From Ecdyonurus torrentis (Eukaryota; Arthropoda; Insecta; Ephemeroptera; Heptageniidae), in the NCBI GenBank assembly GCA_949318235.1, contig OX439135.1:22894957-22958956 (forward strand): a DNA stretch of 64,000 bases. Direction: 5' to 3'. Made by a program: the position numbers and the translations under genes. How positions within the stretch are numbered: the stretch's first letter is position 1; every line of letters begins with the position of its first letter. The notes below the pieces were generated by a model that was not told where the DNA came from, searched no databases, and saw only the letters and a list, made by a program, of their open reading frames with translations. Shown piece after piece: positions 27,838 through 40,530 of the stretch.

Positions 27838-28146
27838 TATAGGGTCTATGCATTCATGTTAAAGTCGACGCCATGTTGGATAACTCAATAACATGGGTGG
27901 CATAGGAAAATAAATCATTTTGCCAGTTTAAAACCACTATGCAATATTTTTGAGAGCATTGATGGTGTAAATATGTTGAATTAGTATCTCAAGTATGTGA
28001 GAAAAATAACAATAACAAAAAAATGAACCGATTTCCCAAAGAAAATTGGCTTAAATGAAGTTTGTCCTATGCTGAGCAATGTTATTCACTACTCCAGTAT
28101 GGCCTCCAAGCGCAATAAATATGACGTCATCCGCATACACCCTATA
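27838..28146 (+). mobile_element. Family A MITE, full-length reference copy
   Basis: It is bounded by TATAGGGTCTATGC and GCATACACCCTATA, a 14-base imperfect inverted pair that includes the TA target. The length is about 309 bp. It has no coding capacity. TA target choice and short inverted ends suggest mobilisation by a Tc1/mariner-class transposase, which is an inference. Confidence 0.85.
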
Positions 28147-28264
28147 GATACTTTCATTCCTCGATACTATGAAAGAGTGCTTGGATGAATAAAGTGATAT
28201 AAAGTGTAATAAAATGATTTATGTTTTTTAAATACGTATGTAAGAAAGCGATGGTTTCATTATG

Positions 28265-28569
28265 TAGGGTGTATGCGGATGACGTCATATTTATTACGCT
28301 TGTAGGCCATACTGGAGTAGTGAATAACATTGCTCAGCATAGGACAAACTTCATTTAAGGCAATTTTCTTTAGGAAATCAGTTAATATTTTTGTTTTTGT
28401 TATTTTTCTCACATACTTGAGATACTAATTCAACATATTAACAGCATCAATGCTCTTAAAAATATTGCATAGTGTTTTTAAACTGGCAAAATGAGATTTT
28501 CCTATGTCACCCATTTTATTGAGTTATCCAACTTGGAGTCGACTTTAACATGAATGAATAGACCCTATA
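28265..28569 (-). mobile_element. Family A MITE, full-length inverted copy
   Basis: It is bounded by TAGGGTGTATGCGG and ATAGACCCTATA. It lies 118 bases right of the copy at 27838 in inverted orientation, so the pair could form a large hairpin. Confidence 0.85.
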
Positions 28570-28754
28570 TAATGTTATGTATATTTCAATCTGGGGGGAG
28601 AGGAGGGAGTACTAACTGCAAACAACTGGCAAAATTTATAATTTTTTTGTTTATATTTTTGTTTTCTAGACATAAGCAAAAGAAATTCTATGTAATATAC
28701 TTATTTATAAGAAAAATCTAAATCACAGCGTCCATGTCTCAAAAATATATACAA

Positions 28755-29038
28755 TACAGGGCGGTTGCATTCATGTTAAAGTCAACGCCATAAGTGAGTA
28801 CTAAATAGCATAGGCTGATAAGGAAAAATGACACATTTTGCCATTTTTGAAATATTTAGCAATTTTAATTAGGTTTTCAAGTATATGCGAGGAAAAAAAA
28901 AATGACAAAAAAACAACTTATTTTCCATCAAAGAAAATAGCGAAAACCCACGTTTGTCCTATGCTAAGCAATGTTATTCGTTGCTCAATTATGGTATTGA
29001 AGTGCATTTATTATGACGTCATGCGCACACACCCTATA
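28755..29038 (+). mobile_element. Family A MITE copy
   Basis: It runs from TACAGGGCGGTTGCATTCAT to ATGCGCACACACCCTATA, with the internal landmark ACGTTTGTCCTATGCTAAGC. Confidence 0.82.
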
Positions 29039-29134
29039 ATGTGTATAGGGTATACTGGGAGTCGGAAATCTTTAAGGCAATTATATTAGCTTTATTTCTT
29101 TACTGGTGTAAAGTAACTTTGCTGCATTACATAG

Positions 29135-29468
29135 TTAAAGGCATAGAACACCATGAACAAAAACCATGTCTAATATTCTAACATCCCTAAATATCAACCT
29201 TGATTTGGCTGGAGTCATTGATTTCTAATTTATTTTCCATTCACGAAATGGTTGATCAGGTTTTATGACGTCATAGCTCACTGGTCCACGCGTGCGGAAA
29301 CAAGCAAGAATTGTGGCGTCATAAAACCGCATGTCATTTTGTGAGTAGGAAATAAATTAGAAATCAATGACTCCGGCCAAATCAACGTTGATTTAAGGAT
29401 GTTATAGGATATTAGATAAGTTTTTTTTTTTTTTTTTTTTTTTTGTTCAAGGTGTTTTACGCCTTTAA
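29135..29468. mobile_element. Family C palindromic MITE bounded by TTAA
   Basis: The ends are TTAAAGGCATAGAACACC and GGTGTTTTACGCCTTTAA. The two halves are near-perfect inverted copies (TGATTTCTAATTTATTTTCC on the left, the inverse on the right), making one long hairpin with a short centre around GTCCACGCGTGCGG. TTAA at both ends suggests a piggyBac-like mechanism. A T tract of about 23 bases sits in the right arm. Confidence 0.8.
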
Positions 29469-29758
29469 CACTGCAGTCTCAACGTTTTTCAGTGTAACAA
29501 ATAAAATCCTCTTTTATTCTAAAGTAGAGTGAAAGATTAATATTTTAGTTTCAAATATTATCTTTGATATTAATTTTTAGTTTAGTTTAGTTTTTTTTTT
29601 TTTTTTGTTCAAGGTGTTTTACGCCTTTAACACTGCAGTCTCAACGTTTTTCAGTGTAACAAATAAAATCCTCTTTTATTCTAAAGTAGAGTGAAAGATT
29701 AATATTTTAGTTTCAAATATTATCTTTGATATTAATTTTTAGTTTAGTTTTTTTTTTT
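29420..29758. repeat. Tandem duplication of a ~168 bp unit (two copies)
   Basis: The unit starts with a T tract and TGTTCAAGGTGTTTTACGCC, runs through CAACGTTTTTCAGTGTAAC and CTAAAGTAGAGTGAAAG, and ends TTTTTAGTTTAG. It is then repeated almost without change. The first copy includes the right end of the family C element at 29135. Confidence 0.85.
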
Positions 29759-30241
29759 TTTTTTTTTTTGCTACATTGTATTTATTTATATAAGAAAGTC
29801 AAAACAGGTCTATAGCTCCTGGGTGGTAAAGATATTAATAATATAAAACTATTGTTGTCTTAAATAAAATACAGACTAAACATATAATAATACTTCTCGA
29901 GTCTTATTCGTTAACATAATATTCGCATATGTTAATCATAAAAATAAAGAAGAAAAAAATGCATTGTTTATGGTTAGTGCAGAGTATGATACAGAGTATA
30001 CAGTATGGGACAGTATGTACTATGTAGAGTATGGTACAGTACATAGTATATACAGAGTATACTCAACTCTCGAGAATTTGTTTTAATATATTCATATTTA
30101 TAGAAATCAGTATTATTAATCGAAGTAATATCAATTAGATCATATGAATATAATAAAAACGAATACCGTTTTTCTTCATAACTTTTTATACCGCATCTTT
30201 TCAACTGTTTAAGTGAAATCCCGCATTAGCTGATTTCTGCC

Positions 30242-30463
30242 TTAAAGATAAGGCGTAGAACACCTTAAACAAAAAGTTGTGTAATATCCTTAGAAACCTG
30301 AAAATCAACGTTGATTTGGCCGGAGTCATTGATTTGTAATTTATTTTCCATTCACAAAATTCTACTGGCGGTCACTGACGTCACAGCTCACCTGGTTTAC
30401 GCGCACGTTTTTTTTCAGGTTTGTTAGGAAATTACACAACTTTTTTGTTCAAGGCGATAAATC
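30242..30463. mobile_element. Family C MITE, right arm shortened
   Basis: The left arm is complete (TTAAAGATAAGGCGTAGAAC, TTGATTTGGCCGGAGTCATT, CACTGACGTCACAGCTCACC). The right arm is reduced to TTACACAACTTTTTTGTTCA. Confidence 0.7.
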
Positions 30464-30838
30464 ATGCAGCTACTGACAAATTTTATTCTAAAGTTGTAAA
30501 GTAAGAAAAATCTGAATTTTTGCACCAGTGGTACATTTAAATTATGTTATCTTCAATAATGGAAAAAAAAAAAATTGGAAGCTTTACTATATTATGCTAC
30601 GTATATAAATTGTGATTTTTTGAAGTTATTTTTTGGAAGATTTTTCTACACAAAAACTCATGTTAATTTCAATAATTATTTTCTCACTTATCTCATGTAT
30701 GGTCACGAGTTCTAAAAAATGCATCATTGGTAGCTGTTACTAATAACTTTCAAATGGCATCATAAAGTTTCAAAGTTTTCTTTTTAAATTTTGAGATACA
30801 AGCCATCTGAATACAACCCTTGAAAAACGTACTTTTTG
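30458..30838 (-). mobile_element. Family G repeat
   Basis: Reverse orientation relative to 32761: GGCGATAAATCATGCAGCTA at the left, then GTAGCTGTTACTAATAAC, and TTTTGAGATACAAGCCATCT at the right. A fragment of the same terminus (ATCCCGCATTAGCTGATTT) lies at about 30217-30245. Confidence 0.68.
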
Positions 30839-31381
30839 AGTCTTTTATTGCTGCTTGTGATCGTAGGAAATTGAAAATGAATTATTTTTTGAATTTCAAA
30901 ATTGACATCATCAAGTATAAACCGTTACAACAGTTATGATCTAAATGAAGAAAGCTGTATTAAAAAAAAAAAAAAAAAAAAAAAGGAGCTGGTGTAAGTT
31001 TATATTTAGATAGTAGAGGAGAGACATATTCCAAGTGACTTCATATCTGATGTGACAATTGATTTATGATTCCCGTATGTTGATATCATGTATGTATGTC
31101 TCATCGTTTCAAATTATGGCTCTCTCTATACGTAACAAGATACATGCATGCTTTATTTTAGTTAATGAGCAGCGAGAGGGAGGGATTATATTAGAAATAT
31201 ATTCTACCATAGAGAATAATAATAATATCTATATAACCCCTTCACTATCAAGATTATCGTGTATGATATAATCATAGACAGGACAATTTTACTTTGCATT
31301 ATCGCCCATTTTAAACAGCATTTTTTGGTTAAATTTAACGATTATTTAAGAAATATCGAACTTCATAAAATTTTGAAGGTA

Positions 31382-31690
31382 TATAGGGTGTATGCAGATG
31401 ACGTCATATTTAATGCGCTTGGAGGCCATACTGGAGTAGTGCATAACATTGCTCAGCATAGAACAAACGTATAGTTTTTGTCTATTTTCTTTGGAAAATT
31501 TAACTATTTTTTGGTCATTATTTTTCTTGCATACTTGAGGTACTAATTCAACCTGTTAACAGCATCAATGCTCTCAAAAAAATTGCGAAGTATTTTTAAA
31601 CTGGCAAAATGTGCCATTTTCCTATAGCGGCCAATGTTATTTAGTACTCACTTATGACGTCGACTTTAACATAAATGAAACCACCCTATA
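31382..31690 (-). mobile_element. Family A MITE, full-length copy
   Basis: It runs from TATAGGGTGTATGCAG to AAACCACCCTATA. Its left end yields the chance peptide VYADDVIF, which mimics a reverse transcriptase box but is only the translated transposon terminus. Confidence 0.85.
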
Positions 31691-32288
31691 GTCTGGATCT
31701 TTAAAAAAAAAAAAAAAAAATAATAATAATTAAAATAATGCAAATATTAACCGTAATTATCACTTATCACAAGTAAAATTAGAATATTCTGATAACGGGA
31801 GCTCAGAACTTTTTTTTTTTTTTTTTCAAACGTAGAAGGTGACCGACTTGGACCGGAAATTGTTAAAAGAAGAACTATATTTTCACAATAATTTTTTATG
31901 CATCATTTATTTGCAACAAAACAAATGTTGTAATTTTCAAATAAAATCGAGTAAATTTAATGTGCTTTTTTTTTCCGAAAAAAGTTTTAATAATATTTTT
32001 AATTTAAAAAAAGTTTCTAATTTAATTGACTAAAATTTTTCCGCTAAAATTTGAATTTCCACATTTACTTTAAAGTGGAATAACTTAAATATTTGATCGT
32101 GTTTTCACATATGTGACGTAACTAAACTTTTAATTAACATTTCTTCTTTACTTTGTGTTTATATTATAATTCGCGACCATCTAGTTTGCGAGTTTGAACT
32201 AATTTTAATATATTTTGCTTTTCTTAGACCCCTTAATAAATTTATTAATAGTTTTAGTAAAACAAAATAAATAAATAAATAAAAACAG

Positions 32289-32412
32289 TACAGCTCTGGC
32301 CAAAAGTTCCCAAACGATTTGTATAGGCAACCCGCAACCACACTATGTTATCTTTATGAGAAAACGCTGCGGTTGCCGCTGCCCTGTTCGGGAACTTTTG
32401 ACCAAAACTGTA
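32289..32412. mobile_element. Family T MITE
   Basis: It is bounded by TACAGCTCTGGCCAAAAG and CTTTTGACCAAAACTGTA, and inverted relative to the copy at 17631. The core includes GCTGCGGTTGCCGCTGCC. Confidence 0.75.
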
Positions 32413-32760
32413 AATATAATTATTTTTTGTTCCTCATTATTTAAATTGTAAAATTTATACATTATATTGAAGTTATCTGAAGTTTCCTTGTTATGTATAA
32501 AGTGCGTGGTATTATTAGATTAAAAAAATGTGTTGGGAAATTTTGAAGGAAAAATGGTGTTTTAAAATCCCCACTCTGCTTCATACTCTCAGCCTAAACA
32601 CTTCTTAGTTGTGACTAATTTTTGTCAACTTTTTTTTTAATATAATAAAAGCTTGACCAGTATACATAATTTAAATTTCTCCTCTTTATACTATACAGTA
32701 CAGTTTTCTTACAAATCACTTAAAATATGTTATATACAGCAGCCGCAATGCAAAAAGAAA

Positions 32761-33105
32761 TTAAGGGTTGTAGACGGCTTGTATCTCAAAATCTAAAAAT
32801 AAAACTTCGCAATTTTATGATGACATTTGAAAGTTAATAGTAACAGCTACCTATGATAAAACTTTCAGAACCCGTGACCATCAGATAAGAGAGAAATTAA
32901 TTATTGAAATTTACTAAAATTAACATGGCCTCTTATGGGACTAAAACTTCAAAAAATCATAATTAAAAATCTAGCATGGTGACCCCCCAAAATTTTTACA
33001 GTTTTGGAGATACCTAATCCTAATGTATCACTGTACAAAATTTCAGATTTTTCTGTCTTTACAACTTTTTAGTCAAATCCCGCAGTAGCTGATTTCCCGC
33101 CTTAA
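32761..33105 (+). mobile_element. Family G repeat bounded by TTAA
   Basis: It runs from TTAAGGGTTGTAGACGGC to GATTTCCCGCCTTAA. The interior resembles family H loosely (a cytoplasm of shared short words such as GGTGACCCCCCAAAATTTTT), so G and H may be distant relatives. Confidence 0.7.
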
Positions 33106-34416
33106 GTATTTCTCGACACCCTAACCAAAATTCTACCTGATTAGAAAAGTAACTAAATTTTAAAAGCTCATAAAAAATATTTAAATCTGGGGTAACTTAC
33201 ACGATATTTCATCCCTAAAAGGGGTTAATTTTTATGAAGTTGTATATACATGATAGTATATTTTAACTCCCTCCATATGGTAATGTTATTTTATGTATAA
33301 CATGGTATATGTTTAACATATTACATGTTGTTGTTTTTATGTCTTTTTTAACCTCTCTCATCTTTCTCCAAGACTCTCGTTTGTCTACATGTAAATAAGG
33401 TTTATTATTCTGGGATTAATTAATAGGATTTTAGTCTTTATGTTACTTTTTTTATATACATATAATATAATGTTAGAGATCTTTCAGGTTTTGTATGAAC
33501 TATAGTCTTATGGAAGTTGTAATTATGTATTTATATGGAATATAAAATATAAAGGGTTAGTACTGGTAATAAGTTCACTAAAAAAAAAAAGTTTACTTTT
33601 CAAGTTTCTTTTTTTTTTCTTTTTTTTTTTTTTGTAATTAGTACTTGGATTTAAAAAAACCCTCAATTCGTATAAAATGTAGGGTTTTACCATATTACGT
33701 AATATTTTAAATTAAACGGAAGCTTTCATTCTATGCTAATTAGGCTCAATTAAAAAAAATAGTTAGCGTATTTTTTTTTCTGCTGTAAAATACAGTGGAA
33801 TGCAGGTAATCAAAATATAAAAATATTGAACTTATCAACTCTCCTCTTAATTTCAGTCTTATTATAAATACAGAATTACAATTTTGCCATAAAAAATGTT
33901 TAAATGTTTATTGAACTGAAATGATTGAAAAAGAAAAATAATTAATAACTTTTTTTTTTTAAGAATATATTCCTAATTATATTTATGATTTCTAAAACTA
34001 TAATGAAATATATTGTATTCCTGTATAAATATTTTTGTCGTCAATATGTACCAATTGTTATTATGATCAATAAAGAAACTGAAACTGAACTTTATTAAGG
34101 CATTTCGTGAAAGATAGACAGACCAATTTTTATACAAAAAGCCTTTAATTATTAAATTAACATGTAAAAAATACATAACAAATATTTTAACAGCAAAAAA
34201 AGTAACATGTATATTAAAATGTTTATGATAAATGTAAAGTAATAAGAGAGATAGGTGTATGTAGTACTGACGGAATGATGATTTATATTACGAGACCTTT
34301 CAACAAATAATCGTAGAGATCATGCCGTTCAATTAACAATTTATATATTTACTTAATATTATTTTCTTATTGAGCTACTAATCATGCAAATAATTTGTAA
34401 ATTTCTAATATTCATT

Positions 34417-34451
<35 letters not shown>

Positions 34452-34570
34452 CTGGTCCATAAAGTGCGTTAGGGGATAAAATTAATTAAAAATATAATTT
34501 TATTATTTTTATTTATTTATTTTTGTTCCAATCAGTGGCATAAATGCATTATCACATCAAATGAATTAGG

Positions 34571-34752
34571 GAATGAACGAATGAATGAATGAATGAATGA
34601 ATGAATGAATGAATGAATGAATGAATGAATGAATGAATGAATGAATGAATGAATGAATGAATGAATGAATGAATGAATGAATGAATGAATGAATGAATGA
34701 ATGAATGAATGAATGAATGAATGAACGAAAAAACGATTGAATGAATGAATGA
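34571..34752 (+). repeat. (GAAT)n microsatellite
   Basis: About 150 bases pure, then a degenerate tail with GAAC units and a second short run at 34740-34752. Confidence 0.97.
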
Positions 34753-34989
34753 AGTGAATAAATACATAAAATTAATAAATTAAATACAAAAACCTTTCAA
34801 ATCAATTTCCCAATTCAATACATTAAACGATTTCTAAATTTCATTCTAAAAATAAACTTCATATTAGAAAATCATAAATGAAAAACGCCTTTAGTAATAT
34901 TATATTCAAGAAAAACTATTTATAATAAAAATGAATAGAATGTTAATAGCATTGTAAGATATCTATCATTTATATATATATATAAAATT

Positions 34990-35230
34990 AATATAATATT
35001 ATAAGCATAGTGCACGTTGTGTAAGCTGTATTTGGTATTGTGACGTCACCTCCCTCCTCCCTTCCCCTCCTCTTCCCCCCCTCATCATGTTCATAATGTT
35101 TCTTCCTTGTGCTTCACTTTGGTTTCCTCAGTGCTCATGTAATGTTAACGCCCAATATAATCACACCATAAAGTCATGTTTCTTGAGTGTAATATATTTT
35201 AATTAAATTAGTGACTGTGAGATTTTATCG
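34990..35230 (+). promoter_or_regulatory. Candidate promoter and untranslated first exon (CRE, pyrimidine-rich block, splice donor)
   Basis: A TGACGTCA palindrome at 35041 is followed by a GC-richer C/T block (about 35049-35085), then mixed sequence with short interrupted ATG frames, and a strong donor TTATCG/GTAAGTTT at 35231. The composition differs sharply from the AT-rich surroundings and the order resembles a promoter plus non-coding first exon. It lies 15 kb upstream of C3G exon 2 on the same strand; if spliced there, translation could start at the internal Met of exon 2. No transcript evidence. Confidence 0.35.
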
Positions 35231-35948
35231 GTAAGTTTTTATATTTTTTGTTTTCTGTCATTTAAATTTTAATAAAGTACGTGAGTGATTTTATATATAT
35301 AGGGGATGTTGTAATTAAAAAGAATCGTCATTTTTGTCGTTTATTTTTAAATTATACATATTCTTTTGATTTTTTAACTATTTATTTATTAATATTATTA
35401 TTATTTTTTTTTTGGCGTGAATTAAATAATTTATTGAAAGTGGTTTCCATGATTGTATTACCTTAAAAAGAACTATTTTGTTGTTGTCATTTTATGTTTT
35501 GTACTGTCGCATACAATTTTATTCTTTAGCCTTATAGAAATATATCATTGTATTTTATTTAGAGTAATACGTTAATTCAAGTTATCAGGTTATCACATAC
35601 TAATAAATTGCAATTTGAACTGATAAGAGTAAATATTTTAGGCATAGTATCTAATTCAAAATCAAAATATATTTATTCATTTCTCTCATCCTACAATCAC
35701 AACAATGCATATCCGCTTAGGTTATCGTAAATAAAAATTCACAATTAAAAATGATATTCAATACAATACACAATAATTACACAATAAAAAGAAAACACAC
35801 ACACAAACATATATATATATATATATTATATAATATAAAATAGTTATAATATTAATGAGAATAGATAGGAGAGATATGCTATATTTGGTCATTTAAAAAT
35901 TCATCAATTGAATAATATTGCTAAATAATAGTAAATTAAAAAGAAAAT

Positions 35949-35954
<6 letters not shown>

Positions 35955-36038
<84 letters not shown>
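35955..36038 (+). repeat. (GA)n microsatellite
   Basis: About 84 bases of GA after a GATA interruption. Confidence 0.98.
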
Positions 36039-36039
<1 letters not shown>

Positions 36040-36461
36040 GAAAAACTAAAACTAAATTAGATTGTCATAAATACACAAATTGTAACACTTTGAAAATAAT
36101 GCAGAATGTCCATTTTTTTCTTCTTTCGTTGTAAAATACATATAATTAAATTTGAAATGTATGCGCAGTATTCTGAAAGACAATCGTTCCTTTTCCCCCT
36201 TAAAAAAAAAACTATACCAGCGCCTGCAATTTACACAGATTATATACGCTAATAATCTTCTTCGAAAATCTTAAATGGTTCTGTTTAATTTTGATTTTGA
36301 ACCATATAATAAAAGGAAGAGCACCAAACTTGACTTCTCTGATTTATATTATAAAAAAAAATGTTATGTATAAGTAAAATTTACTGTAGTACAGCAATGA
36401 GATTGTACAATTTTGCTGTATATATTCGGGCTGTCTAATAAGAAAAAAAAATTGAGAAAAA

Positions 36462-36464
36462 AAG

Positions 36465-36503
<39 letters not shown>

Positions 36504-36525
36504 AAAAGAAAAGAAAAAGAAAAGA
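36462..36525 (+). repeat. Poly(A) tract with AAAAG tail
   Basis: More than 35 A residues followed by imperfect GAAAAA units. It generates a spurious poly-Phe frame on the minus strand. Confidence 0.97.
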
Positions 36526-37515
36526 TTGACAAGAATTTTTACATTGTTTGACTTTGAAGCAATAACCAACAAAATTGTATTTCTATTAGTAGAATGAAAA
36601 AACAAATGAATAATGAATTTAAAATTTGAACAATGCTAAAAGTATTACGCAAATTTTTAAAATCTCACGTCAAAATTTGCAGAAGACGTTCAAACTCCGA
36701 TGCAAATTCAAACGACTAATTACTCAGGCTTCTAGGGGGCGTGGCTGCCACTTTTAAACTATGAATTAATTACTGAAATTTAATTAATAAAGATAAATAT
36801 TGACGTCAATAGAATATACTAATTACACTCTTTCTAAAAATGTGCTCAAATACTGTCCCAAAAATTATTAGTCTTCCTCATTTTATACCATACTGACTGT
36901 ACCGAAAGGAAATCTAAATCTTGCAATACATTAGGCTTATGGAAAAATCGTAAATATGGTATCATTTCCACATACACAGGCCAAGATACAGAGCGGGTGC
37001 TGTGGGTGGCAAAGAATGCATTGAAATGTTATAGCATTTACTCCCATTAGTGCAAGTTTTTCATTTCCTTCGGGTACCTTGTGAAAACATCACGTGTTTA
37101 TAGAGTATAATTTAATTCTTCATATAAATGCATTACTATATAATATGTCAACAGAGAGTAAAGTTTTATATCTCATTGTGTGTACAATATAAATGTACAA
37201 ATTTGCAATACGTTTATGACTTCACCTCCCCCACACAAATACACATAATTACACTATTGTATTAATCGAATATTACTTTTATTACTTTATATTATTATTA
37301 TTATGAAACGCCCTTTATTATTTATTGATTCTATATACAGTTGAAAAGAAATCTAGGGAGTATACTAGCTATAGGTTAAACAATTTAATTAAAAGCTATA
37401 GTCTAAACATATTTTGAAAAGACAACATTAAATATGTATAATGTCAATCAGTGCTGAAAATATAGATTTGGGTCTCCCTAATTTCTTATCTAATAATATT
37501 GGCAGGGCCATGTTT

Positions 37516-37833
37516 TTAAAGGCGCAGAACACTTTGAATACAAAAAACTTGTCTAATATCCTAACATACCTAAATATCAACGTTGTTTTGGCCAGAGTCA
37601 TTGTTTTCTAACTTATTTTACGTTCACAAAATCACACCTGCGGGTTTGTGACGTCACAGTTTACTAGTCCACGTGCGTGGAATCAGGCGAGCTGTGACGT
37701 CACAAACCCGTAGCTGCGATTTTGTGAATGGAAAATTAATTAGAAATCAATGACTCCGATCAAACCAACGTTGATATTTAGGTATGTTAGGATATTAGAC
37801 ATGTTTTTTGTTCAAGGTGTTCTACACCTTTAA
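37516..37833. mobile_element. Family C palindromic MITE
   Basis: The ends are TTAAAGGCGCAGAACAC and GTGTTCTACACCTTTAA. Two TGACGTCA palindromes at 37649 and 37695 lie symmetrically around the centre. Both arms carry the cores GGAGTCATTG and CAATGACTCC. Confidence 0.8.
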
Positions 37834-37995
37834 CGATTTTTAAGACTGAGGCTGAAAATATTAAAATTAGGGATACTAGACATACTTTTACGTGCTTTAA
37901 GCTTCAAATTTTTAAGTTTTTTATTATTTTTTTTATTTTTTTTATATATAGACTAACTTTTAACTTTTATTCAGACAAAAATAAAATGAGAAATA

Positions 37996-38180
37996 ATTAT
38001 GCTAGCTCAATGAGAAACATTTATGCATATATAGCATCGTAATTTATACTATACTGTACAGTATATGATTATATCATTAAGAAGTTCAGCATAATTACTT
38101 ATGTTTCTAGCAACAGTTGTGCTCTACAATATATAATTAATTATTCAATGCATCATATTATACTACTTTTTTTCCTGCGT
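37996..38180. mobile_element. Family E repeat
   Basis: It contains AATAATTATGCTAGCTC, ATATAGCATCGTAATTTATA and GTTCAGCATAATTACTTATG. Confidence 0.48.
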
Positions 38181-38791
38181 GCATTAGAAATAATTATACA
38201 GTATATATATATAACATACTGTAACCCTAAAGTCATATTAACATGCTGCAATACTTTCAATGCGGCTACCTAAAATTATGTTATACTGTGATTGTGTAAT
38301 CTCCAATTTTAAACCATTAATTAAACTCCAATGCAATCACATTTATTGCGCATAAACGGGCATAGAGCAACATATTTCTCTACGTATGAATAGGCGATTG
38401 TAATATTTAGGTTGAAATTTGAATTTTAATATTATAGCGCGTTTTTTAATATTTACAATTGATATTTAAAAGGCTTACGATTTTTTGTTTTCTTTTGGGA
38501 AAAATTAAGACTCTCTCTCTCTCTCTTCTCTCTCTCTCTCCATTTAAATATCACTGGAGCTATTTTTTATGGTAAAATTTTAAAAATGTAAATTACTATC
38601 ATATACTAAAAAATTCTACATATTTCAAATTTATCTATTTTGTTAAAATCTTTCTAAGTTTCTAGGAATAAAAAATAAAGCTATTTCGTTTTTTTTATAG
38701 ATAAAAGCTTACTGATGACAACCTATTAAATATTTTTTCTATCCAACTAAAAGACTTTGCCACACAAATACATTCCCACGCTCGTAAAATG

Positions 38792-38831
<40 letters not shown>

Positions 38832-39217
38832 TTAAAATTTTAACACTTATAAATAAAATGTACGTACATACATTAACGATATTTGTGCTATGGTCTGTAC
38901 ATTTATATACGTTTGTCCTCGAATAAATTTAGACTTCTTGCTTACGATGAATGAATACAAAATACAAAATTACAAGGTGGTTGACTTTTATTATATATAT
39001 GTTGTACATGTTGCTAGGTAATTAATGATATGTAATGCTTTGTATAATTTTTTTTTATAATATATCAAATTTACTTCTTAAGTACACTTTAACTTTTTTT
39101 TTTTATTATTTTTTTTTTTTGTAAATGAGGGTTGCTAAATATGGTAAAAGTAGGTACCTCCCTGGGTATTTATCATTTAATAAGAAGTGATGACACTTGT
39201 GAATTAATTCGTCACAT

Positions 39218-39364
<147 letters not shown>

Positions 39365-40389
39365 GCCTGGTTGTCTCTCTATATCATATGAATTGACAAT
39401 AACAAAAAGACATTATTTGATTTTTATTTATTATTATTTTATTTTGTATAAGACGCATAATAACGATAAAAGTATATAATTTAATTTTAAAAAACACCAA
39501 CATACGATCTATGTATCATGCACACTCTAAAAATTGGTGCATTAGTTTAGTTATACGAATACTAACTTATTTATGATAATCACTTTTAATTAATTATGAG
39601 TAGCTAAAATAATGCATTTTAGCAAGTTATTAAAAATAGCTATAATTTAAGTTTTTTAAGTTTATTTAAGCTATTATAAGTCAAAATAACTCGTTATAAG
39701 TGATTATCTTAAATAAGTTAGGATTCGTAACTAAAGTAATGCACCAATTTTGTGCCATAGTATTTTTTTGTTCAGTGCATCTGAAGGTATTTATTTATCT
39801 ATTATTTATTTACTCATTTATTTTGTTTATAACTTGATGCATTGACATTTATGTAATATAACATAAAACTGGTCTCGGCATTTTGTAATAAATTATAATA
39901 CTTGAATATATAGCCTTTAAACAAACACACAAAAAAGTACTCGTTTCAATTATTAATCATTATTTCTCGGACCAGACAACAACGCGTTTTTATTTTTATT
40001 ATATAAAAAGTACTAATGTGAAATACAGACATAAAATTCAGGTCACTTGAGACGTATACGCATATTGCATTATTCATAAATATTTCAGTTAAATGCTTCT
40101 TAAAACATGTGCTCTGTGGCTTTCTTTTGTATTTGTTGCCATTGGCATGGGACTTTTTGTATTATGGAGAAAACAACAAAATTAAAGTAATTTTTTAAAA
40201 TTAATCTTAATCTATATTAAAATATGCCTTGCAGAAATTTTAATAAATTATATTTAACTTGTATTATATATAATAAATAAACTAATTGAAATAACTGTAA
40301 AGGTAATTAGTAGGCAATAAGAAGTAAACCCCTGTTTTTTTTTTTGTTTTTTTTTTTGTTTAATAATAACAATTTTTCCATCTATATAA

Positions 40390-40530
40390 TACTTGACTCA
40401 AAAAACCTCAGTCAATTTAAATTGGGCATGCCTAAAGTATCGCCCATTGTCACATTTGAGGAAATATATACGGCTGGGCGATACCGTAAAAGGTCGAACG
40501 ACAGGTAACTCAGGTTTTTTGAGTCGAGTA
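40390..40530. mobile_element. Family D MITE
   Basis: The inverted ends are TACTTGACTCAAAAAACCT and AGGTTTTTTGAGTCGAGTA. The core contains GTATCGCCCATTG and GGGCGATACCG. Confidence 0.75.

Noticed and set aside
31259..31474. Open frame with VYADDVIF, resembling the YADD box of reverse transcriptases
   Set aside because: The peptide is the translated left end of a family A MITE (TATAGGGTGTATGCAGATGACG). No other reverse transcriptase motif is near it, and other copies of the terminus encode similar words by chance.
36344..36532. Poly-Phe open frame on the minus strand, and similar frames at 46151-46425
   Set aside because: They result from A/T homopolymers; there is no coding signal outside the tract.
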